A program made the position numbers and the translations under genes. This document shows positions 1 to 5,206 of a DNA stretch of 8,367 nucleotides, one piece after another. The stretch comes from Planctomycetaceae bacterium (GTDB lineage: Bacteria; Planctomycetota; Planctomycetia; Pirellulales; UBA1268): contig CACORA010000047.1 in assembly GCA_902629495.1 (NCBI GenBank), positions 1-8,367 on the forward strand, in the 5' to 3' direction. Position 1 is the stretch's first letter; each line of letters starts with the position of its first letter. Below the pieces are notes generated by a model, which saw nothing but the letters and a program-made list of their open reading frames with translations, ran no database searches and was not told where the DNA came from.

Positions 1-789
1 CCTGATTCACTTCTCGAGAGTGAGCTTTTCGGACACGAAAAAGGTGCGTTTACGGGAGCGGATAGTCGTCGGATGGGACTGATTGAATGTGCTGATGGAG
101 GAACGCTTTTCCTTGATGAGGTTGGCGAATTGACTGTTGCTGTCCAAGCGAAACTGTTACGTGTGTTACAGGAGCGACGAGTGCGGAAAGTTGGTGCTCG
201 GCAGGAGAATACAGTTGATGTTCGAGTTGTAGCAGCCACATCACGCGATATTGACGGCATGGTCTCCCGAGATGAGTTTCGGCGTGATCTGTTCTATCGA
301 ATTAATGTGGTCCGAATAGATCTCCCACCCTTAAGGGTGCGTGGTGACGATATAGGACTTCTTGCAGAGTCCTTTGCACATCGTGCTGCGCAGGAAATGG
401 GACGAGGTGAGGGTGGTCTTTCTTCAGACGCCTATCAGGTACTCAAGGGCTATCACTGGCCAGGTAATGTGCGTGAATTACAAAATGCTGTCCGAAGAGC
501 AACTGCAATGACTCGTTCGAAGACCGTAGGAGTTGAAGACTTACCCGATGATATCGTGGCACGCGCAGGAAAACGTGTGAGTGACGATACGGATGATGGG
601 GAAGAGGCTGGTTTTTTTGCCCAGCGTGCAAGGCATATGGCAGCATTTGAGCGAGGATATCTTACAGACTTGCTTGATCGTTTCGCAGGAGATGTTTCTG
701 CTGCTGCCCGTTCCGCGGGTATACCCCGCGGCACGCTGTACAGGCTGATGAAGAGCCACGGTCTTGATGGCGCCACCTTTCGAAAATAA
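1..789 (+). CDS. Sigma-54-dependent transcriptional activator (NtrC-family enhancer-binding protein), 5' truncated by window edge
   Basis: The reading frame is open from base 1, so the gene begins upstream and the ATG at 73 is internal. The visible 262 residues hold most of the sigma-54-contacting AAA+ domain and a DNA-binding tail. The GAFTGA loop that contacts sigma-54 is at about residues 15-20, Walker B (GGTLFLDE) at 33-40, the sensor I segment (AATSRD) at 78-83, the arginine-finger region ([11 protein letters not shown]) at 93-103 and the sensor II motif (WPGNVREL) at 153-160. A Fis-type helix-turn-helix lies at about 214-255. Walker A and any N-terminal receiver, PAS or GAF domain are outside the window, so the input signal is unknown. 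Members of this family bind upstream enhancers and use ATP hydrolysis to open RpoN-RNA polymerase promoters. The gene is convergent with the DUF1080 gene. Family is certain; target genes are not. Confidence 0.96.
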   Translation, partial: PDSLLESELFGHEKGAFTGADSRRMGLIECADGGTLFLDEVGELTVAVQAKLLRVLQERRVRKVGARQENTVDVRVVAATSRDIDGMVSRDEFRRDLFYRINVVRIDLPPLRVRGDDIGLLAESFAHRAAQEMGRGEGGLSSDAYQVLKGYHWPGNVRELQNAVRRATAMTRSKTVGVEDLPDDIVARAGKRVSDDTDDGEEAGFFAQRARHMAAFERGYLTDLLDRFAGDVSAAARSAGIPRGTLYRLMKSHGLDGATFRK

Positions 790-927
790 TGACAAGAATC
801 ACGGAAGAGGTCATTGCTGTTTGCAGCGTTAAGTGATTGCCCGATCTCAGGTGTTCATCATGTCGAAAGGATTGTTGTTCGTGATGATAACGTGAGGCAC
901 CTGTCAGAATATTAGTGTTCGAAAAAG
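790..927. other. Convergent intergenic region with an imperfect inverted repeat
   Basis: This spacer lies between the stops of the sigma-54 activator and the DUF1080 gene. The only structure seen is an imperfect inverted repeat: CAGGTG at 848-853 pairs with CACCTG at 898-903, and an inner TCATCA (855-860) pairs with TGATGA (882-887), with unpaired bases between. Neither side is followed by a T run, so it is a poor intrinsic terminator. It could still be a weak bidirectional transcript end. No coding potential is apparent. Confidence 0.3.
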
Positions 928-1833
928 TCACTCCGTTGCATCGTCTTCTGCAAGACGTCGAATCCAGATATTGCGAAACCGTGTCGGGCTTCCATGATCC
1001 TGAAGAAAGAGTGGACCAGAGCCAGTCTCCTGAAGTTCTTTTTCAACCCCTCGAAGAAAGTCAGTCACACCATGACGATATGGTATGTATGGTGACCGAG
1101 GTTTGCTAAAGGTAATTTCTTCCTGAACGATCTTGCCATTGAGCCAGGCGGTGATACTCCCCTTGCGAGTAACTTGACCTGCTTTGTCGCGTCGTGGTGC
1201 ACGAAAGCGTATGTCATACACCTGCCACTCTCCTGCAGGGCGTGAGGCATTCACGAGAGGTTTGCCAAAGCGGTAGAGAGATCCTTCATCATGCTCGGTG
1301 GGTGGATCAACACCAAACGAATCAAGGATTTGCATTTCATAGTGACCATGAATATAGAGGCCGCTATTCCCATGAGATTTTGGAGACACCATAAACTCTA
1401 CATGAATATCTGCGTCTTCAAAGGTGACAGAAGAGACGATGTGATTTGAATGAGTTTTTGATGTTTTGACGATAAGGCTCCCATCTTCGATGGGCCAATC
1501 AATATCATCTCCTTCCATGCTCTTGAATTGATGATGGCCTTCATGACTATCTCCGAACAGAACAATGGCATCAGCAGGAGGTTTGACAGGCAAGGGATCT
1601 TGGCTGGGTTGAAAAACCGCATCAGCATGATTTGATGCAGGCGGATCAGCAGAGGGATTTGTATCTGCAGCATTAGCAAAACATAGCCAGTCGTATTCAA
1701 GTCGGTCATGCGTCCCAGATCGAACGTCATGGCCAACGGTACTCCCAGCAGCGGTAGGCGCGCGTTGTGGCAAAAGAAATGAAAGTACGCTCAAAAGAAG
1801 CAAGAGGAAACTGTACTGTTTCGCATCTGTCAT
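928..1833 (-). CDS. Secreted DUF1080 (3-keto-disaccharide hydrolase-like) protein
   Basis: This 301-residue protein starts at the ATG at 1833, preceded by a weak GAGAGA ribosome site. A GTG 23 codons further upstream lies inside the preceding gene and would place extra polar residues before the signal peptide. Residues 1-29 form a Sec signal peptide with a leucine-rich core and an AxA-like end (APTAA). Residues about 40-88 are a Pro/Ala/Asp-rich linker. The DUF1080 concanavalin-like jelly-roll domain runs from about 89 (AIVLFGD) to 293. Family hallmarks are GNSGLYIHGHYEMQILDSFG (155-174) and the C-terminal LQDHGSPTRFRNIWIR (277-292). DUF1080 proteins are annotated as 3-keto-glucoside/disaccharide hydrolases or as glycan-binding jelly rolls, and are abundant in Planctomycetes and Bacteroidetes. 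The gene follows the propeller gene by 23 bases, implying co-transcription. The exact substrate is unknown. Confidence 0.92.
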   Translation of the reverse strand: MTDAKQYSFLLLLLSVLSFLLPQRAPTAAGSTVGHDVRSGTHDRLEYDWLCFANAADTNPSADPPASNHADAVFQPSQDPLPVKPPADAIVLFGDSHEGHHQFKSMEGDDIDWPIEDGSLIVKTSKTHSNHIVSSVTFEDADIHVEFMVSPKSHGNSGLYIHGHYEMQILDSFGVDPPTEHDEGSLYRFGKPLVNASRPAGEWQVYDIRFRAPRRDKAGQVTRKGSITAWLNGKIVQEEITFSKPRSPYIPYRHGVTDFLRGVEKELQETGSGPLFLQDHGSPTRFRNIWIRRLAEDDATE

Positions 1834-1856
1834 GATAAAGTTCTCTCGAAATGACG

Positions 1857-2975
1857 CTATGAAATTCTTTCCAGTTTTGTGATTCTGCCAGTCGCAACCC
1901 ACTCTGCAACGAAGATACTACCGTCCGCTGTGAAACATGCATCGTGTGGATGAATAAATTCACCTTCGCGCCAGAGTTTGGGTGCGGCTCGAAGGTTTTT
2001 TATCTCAGCGAGCCGTGAGGTAGCTTTACCAAGCTGAACGACTGGTCGATTTGCCTCATCAAGGAGCGTGACACATGCCTTGAGTTCTGGAACGACCATG
2101 AGAGTACGCCATGTATCAAGGTTTGCAGGAAGGCCAAACCCATTGAGTGTTTCTTGATAGGTTCCATCCATTGCAAATAGCTGCAGCGTGTTGTGTGCTC
2201 GATCACAGACCACAATGGTAGGGTTTCGTGGAACACCATGCTTATCCGGTCGGCGATCGACCCAGATTCCATGAGGTGTATGAAATGTGCCCTGGCCATT
2301 GCCTTCGCCACCAAAACAACTCACCCAGTTTGCGTTTGTATCGTAGCGATGGATGTTGTAGGAGCCATATCCATCGGCCAGCAGGAAACCACCATCATCA
2401 AGAAATGCAACATTTGTAGGGAGGAAGCCTTTTCGGCTCCAATTTGGTTCAGTTGAAAGGTTTTCTCCAACAGCGTAAGCATTCGATTCCATTGGAGCCT
2501 TACGAAACCAGACAATCTCTCCCTGCAGCGTCATTTTTGCAAAAGCCTTTACCCCCTGGTAGCCGCAGACATACAAAAACTCCTCTTGTCCCTCACGGCG
2601 AACTTCGATCCCATGACCACCACCCTGGAACTCACTTCCGAAGGCACGAATAAATTTGCCATCAGGATCAAAAACAAATATTGCAGGATGATCTTTACGA
2701 TCCTTTCTGCCCTCATGAATGACGTAGAGATGCTCTGATGAGTCAACGGCAACATTATGTGTCGTTTGCCAACTATAGTGATCTGGGAGTTGTGGAAAGT
2801 GATGGGTGACGCGAAATTGATGATCATCACTTCCGATAATAGTTTCATTGCCAAACCGACGAACATGTGAAAATCCAGAACGGAATGACAGTCCGGCTGT
2901 TGTCCCAACGGAGGCTGCGATGAAAGATCGGCGGGTGGACCTCCTGTTTTGAGAAGACTGTTTCTGAGCAGACAT
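1857..2975 (-). CDS. Tat-exported NHL-repeat / six-bladed beta-propeller protein
   Basis: This 372-residue protein starts at the ATG at 2975, which has an excellent GAGGAGAGG Shine-Dalgarno eight bases upstream; a TTG seven codons earlier overlaps that site and is unlikely. A twin-arginine signal is at residues 12-30 (STRRSFIAAS followed by a small-residue hydrophobic stretch). The rest reads as NHL-type propeller blades: HNVAVDSSEHLYVIHEG (73-89), PTNVAFLDDGGFLLADGYG (186-204), TPHGIWVDRR with NPTIVVCDRAHNTLQLF (233-267) and HPHDACFTADGSIFVAEW (342-359). Related proteins resemble peptidyl-alpha-hydroxyglycine alpha-amidating lyase, but lyase activity cannot be assigned from sequence. Tat export suggests folding, perhaps with a bound cofactor or metal, before transport. 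It is the first gene of a two-gene unit with the DUF1080 gene. Fold and export are well supported; function is not known. Confidence 0.9.
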   Translation of the reverse strand: MSAQKQSSQNRRSTRRSFIAASVGTTAGLSFRSGFSHVRRFGNETIIGSDDHQFRVTHHFPQLPDHYSWQTTHNVAVDSSEHLYVIHEGRKDRKDHPAIFVFDPDGKFIRAFGSEFQGGGHGIEVRREGQEEFLYVCGYQGVKAFAKMTLQGEIVWFRKAPMESNAYAVGENLSTEPNWSRKGFLPTNVAFLDDGGFLLADGYGSYNIHRYDTNANWVSCFGGEGNGQGTFHTPHGIWVDRRPDKHGVPRNPTIVVCDRAHNTLQLFAMDGTYQETLNGFGLPANLDTWRTLMVVPELKACVTLLDEANRPVVQLGKATSRLAEIKNLRAAPKLWREGEFIHPHDACFTADGSIFVAEWVATGRITKLERIS

Positions 2976-2990
2976 TCGGTGAACCTCTCC
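2976..2990 (-). promoter_or_regulatory. Strong ribosome binding site that sets the start of the propeller gene
   Basis: On the minus strand GAGGAGAGG ends eight bases before the ATG at 2975. It is the strongest Shine-Dalgarno match in the window and decides the start codon over the in-frame TTG at 2996, which lies just upstream of it. Confidence 0.8.
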
Positions 2991-3011
2991 TCTCAAAAGT
3001 GTTCCATCTTC

Positions 3012-3034
3012 GAGTCAAGTGAGTCATTTTTGAC
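3012..3034. repeat. Tandem GAGTCA direct repeat plus short TGAC inverted repeat in the propeller-gene leader
   Basis: GAGTCA occurs at 3012-3017 and again at 3021-3026, nine bases apart. The second copy overlaps an inverted repeat GTCA-TTTT-TGAC (3023-3034). It lies between the predicted promoter and the start of the propeller gene and may be a small operator, but the elements are short enough to arise by chance. Confidence 0.25.
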
Positions 3035-3075
3035 CGAACAGCGCCTCACCTGCGCGACAGCCCCAAACGCCCGTA

Positions 3076-3084
3076 AATATAGCA
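3076..3084 (-). promoter_or_regulatory. Candidate extended -10 promoter for the propeller / DUF1080 unit
   Basis: Reading the minus strand, TGC-TATATT forms an extended -10 element (TG one base before a TATAAT-like hexamer with one mismatch). No good -35 is found at 17 bases upstream, which is tolerated in extended -10 promoters. A start near 3069 would give a leader of about 95 bases. This is a pattern match only. Confidence 0.35.
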
Positions 3085-3109
3085 GAAAAATAGTTTTTTC
3101 GGACGGTTT

Positions 3110-3135
3110 CCATGCATGATGTGCACCATGGATGA
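3110..3135. repeat. Imperfect 10-bp direct repeat with NtrC-like half-site upstream of the glnB promoter
   Basis: CCATGCATGA (3110-3119) is repeated as CCATGGATGA (3126-3135), nine of ten bases identical and 16 bases apart. Between and overlapping them is TGCACCA (3122-3128), which matches one half of the enterobacterial NtrC consensus; the second half is missing. The position, about 80-107 bases upstream of the predicted sigma-54 start, is where enhancer sites usually lie. It is a candidate activator site only. Confidence 0.3.
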
Positions 3136-3165
3136 GACACTCTTCCCTTTCAATGTGGTTAGAAT

Positions 3166-3198
3166 GCGTGCGAAAAGACCGTTACGGTTTTGGCACGC
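3166..3198. promoter_or_regulatory. Long interrupted dyad overlapping the -24 element of the glnB promoter
   Basis: The left arm (3166-3181) and right arm (3185-3198) pair as GCGTGC with GCACGC, then AAAA with TTTT, then CCG with CGG, separated by a one-base mismatch, a two-base bulge and a TTA loop. Thirteen base pairs in all. The right arm covers TTGGCACG, the -24 box of the sigma-54 promoter. This placement suits an operator whose occupancy blocks RNA polymerase; there is no T run to make it a terminator. Confidence 0.4.
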
Positions 3199-3206
3199 TG
3201 TGTGCA
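3190..3206 (+). promoter_or_regulatory. Sigma-54 (RpoN) promoter for glnB
   Basis: TTGGCACG, four bases, then GTGCA matches the sigma-54 consensus TTGGCACG-N4-TTGCA with a single mismatch. The invariant GG (3192-3193) and GC (3204-3205) have the required ten bases between them. The predicted transcription start is near 3217, giving a 73-base leader before the glnB ATG at 3290. Sigma-54 control of PII genes of the glnK type under nitrogen limitation is well established in proteobacteria, so the location makes biological sense. Confidence 0.75.
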
Positions 3207-3214
3207 CTCTTTAG

Positions 3215-3628
<414 letters not shown>

Positions 3629-3637
3629 AGGCATAAT

Positions 3638-3669
3638 GGCTGCGGGGTCGATCGGATTGCCCCGCAGCC
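3638..3669. terminator. Perfect 10-bp GC-rich hairpin between convergent glnB and DUF1501 genes
   Basis: GGCTGCGGGG (3638-3647) and CCCCGCAGCC (3660-3669) are exact reverse complements with a 12-base loop. The hairpin starts nine bases after the glnB stop and lies about 70 bases beyond the DUF1501 stop, so it probably ends transcripts from both sides. Neither flank has a strong T run (plus side only TTTGTT after a gap), so termination may be inefficient, Rho-assisted, or the stem may mainly stabilise mRNA ends. Confidence 0.65.
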
Positions 3670-3740
3670 GAGCCGTATCGCTTTGTTCGATGAGTGGAAA
3701 AGAGTGAGGAATGTGTGTGCATCTCAGCACGCTTGCTGAT

Positions 3741-5177
3741 CTATGCTATCCATTCATTGATGACTTCACCATGCACATCAGTAAGCCGAAAGTCTCTGCC
3801 GCTGTGGCGGTACGTGAGTCGTTTGTGATCAAGGCCAAGGAGATGAAGCATTGTGGCTTGGAGATCATGAACATGGACAGGTTTCTCAATAGCCTTAAAA
3901 CCAAATTCATCAGTCGCGCCATACACTGATCCGCCCTTCGTTCCACCACCAGCCATCCAGACAGTAAATCCATGATGGTTGTGATCACGGCCAGTCGGTG
4001 CCTTCACGCCAGCATCATTTGGAAGTTCAACTGTTGGTGTTCGTCCAAATTCTCCTCCCCACAGGACAAGCGTACTGTCAAGGAGGCCAAGACCAACAAG
4101 ATCATCCAGCAGAGCACCGATTGGTCGATCACTTTCACCAGCGAGCTTGCGATGGTTTTTCTCAATGTTGGAGTGACTGTCCCATGGTTGACCCTGTCCA
4201 TGCCAGACTTGTACGTAGCGCACTCCTCTTTCTACAAGTCGTCTGGCGATTAGGAGTTGTCGTCCTTGGGGACTGTCACCATAGCGATCAAGCACATGCT
4301 TTGGTTCTCGAGATACGTCAAATGCTTCATTCGCTTCAAATTGCATGCGCCATGCAAGTTCCATCGAAGCAAGTCTTGCTTCGAGCAACGGGTCATTCTG
4401 CCGTGCGGCCAGATGAGCGCGATCAAGTGTTGCTGTCAAATCAATTTGTTTTTTTTGGACGTCCGCTGGCAACACTGGGTGACGGATATATTCGACAAGT
4501 TCTGTAACGTTTTTCTTTTTTGTATCAACGTATGTTCCTTGAAACACACCTGGCAGAAAGGCACTTCGCCAGTTTTCAGTTCCCTTGATTGGATAGCCAC
4601 CAGGGCACATGGCAACGAAGCCAGGAAGGTTCTGATTTTCCGTGCCTAAGCCATAGGTTACCCATGCACCAGCTGCTGGTCGCACAAGCCGAGCATCTCC
4701 ACAATTCATGAGCATGAGTGATGGCTCATGATTAGGAACATCGGCATGCATGGATCGGATGACGAGCAGACGATCAGCGTGGCGGGCGACGGATGGAAAA
4801 AGCTCACTCACCGACAGGCCGCTTTCCCCGTACTGGCTAAACCGAAAAGGTGATGGAAAGGCCGCGCCTGTGCGCCGCTCTGTTTTGAGAGCATTGGGAA
4901 TTTCTTTGCCTGCATAGGTCGTGAGTTTTGGCTTCGGATCAAATGTGTCAACGTGACTCGGGCCACCGTTTGCAAAAATATGAATAACGGCACGAGCTTT
5001 CGGTTCAAAATGAGGAGTTTTTGGAGCCAGTGTCGACGCCAAGCGTGGAGGGGCTGACACCGTTCTTTCACCTGATGCACTGCTGCTCAGCATGCCTTCT
5101 GCAGCCAGCCAGCCAAGCCCAAGCCCTGAGCGTGTGAGCATTTCACGTCTGGAAAGAGATGAAAGAAATGGGTTCAT
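3741..5177 (-). CDS. Tat-exported DUF1501 protein (alkaline phosphatase/sulfatase-like fold)
   Basis: The 478-residue product has a twin-arginine signal at residues 9-25 (SRREMLTRSGLGLGWLA), normal for DUF1501. The domain covers about 60-475. Recognisable conserved segments are HIFANGGPSHVDTFDPKP (66-83), VWHGQGQPWDSH (324-335), GGEFGRTP (374-381), GRDHNHHGF (396-404) and HDLQATMLHLLGLDH (437-451). The many His/Asp residues in these blocks are the likely metal-binding set, because DUF1501 belongs to the alkaline phosphatase/sulfatase-like superfamily; that superfamily placement is established, while the reaction is not. The start at 5177 has no Shine-Dalgarno. The gene follows the PSCyt1-DUF1549-DUF1553 gene by 29 bases, the standard planctomycete pairing, so the two proteins probably act together outside the cytoplasm, possibly in glycan or sulfated-compound breakdown (inference). 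Confidence 0.95.
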   Translation of the reverse strand: MNPFLSSLSRREMLTRSGLGLGWLAAEGMLSSSASGERTVSAPPRLASTLAPKTPHFEPKARAVIHIFANGGPSHVDTFDPKPKLTTYAGKEIPNALKTERRTGAAFPSPFRFSQYGESGLSVSELFPSVARHADRLLVIRSMHADVPNHEPSLMLMNCGDARLVRPAAGAWVTYGLGTENQNLPGFVAMCPGGYPIKGTENWRSAFLPGVFQGTYVDTKKKNVTELVEYIRHPVLPADVQKKQIDLTATLDRAHLAARQNDPLLEARLASMELAWRMQFEANEAFDVSREPKHVLDRYGDSPQGRQLLIARRLVERGVRYVQVWHGQGQPWDSHSNIEKNHRKLAGESDRPIGALLDDLVGLGLLDSTLVLWGGEFGRTPTVELPNDAGVKAPTGRDHNHHGFTVWMAGGGTKGGSVYGATDEFGFKAIEKPVHVHDLQATMLHLLGLDHKRLTYRHSGRDFRLTDVHGEVINEWIA

Positions 5178-5206
5178 ATCGGTAGTGATTGAGGGTGAGT
5201 GGTTGA

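Noticed and set aside
73..75. ATG as the start of the sigma-54 activator
   Set aside because: The frame continues upstream to base 1 and encodes the GAFTGA motif there, so this methionine is internal.
453..776. 107-codon minus-strand open frame
   Set aside because: It is antisense to the conserved sigma-54 activator and shows no family features.
848..903. Inverted repeat as an intrinsic terminator
   Set aside because: The stem is interrupted, the loop is long and no T run follows on either strand; kept only as a weak note.
1834..1902. GTG start at 1902 for the DUF1080 gene
   Set aside because: It overlaps the upstream gene and would bury the Sec signal peptide behind 23 mostly polar residues; the ATG at 1833 puts the signal at the N-terminus.
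2549..2908. 119-codon minus-strand open frame
   Set aside because: It is the same strand but a different frame from the propeller gene, which has clear NHL blades and a Tat signal throughout this interval.
3998..4507. 169-codon plus-strand open frame
   Set aside because: It lies wholly antisense to the well-supported DUF1501 gene, has no ribosome site or recognisable motif, and its composition is that of a reverse-complement shadow.
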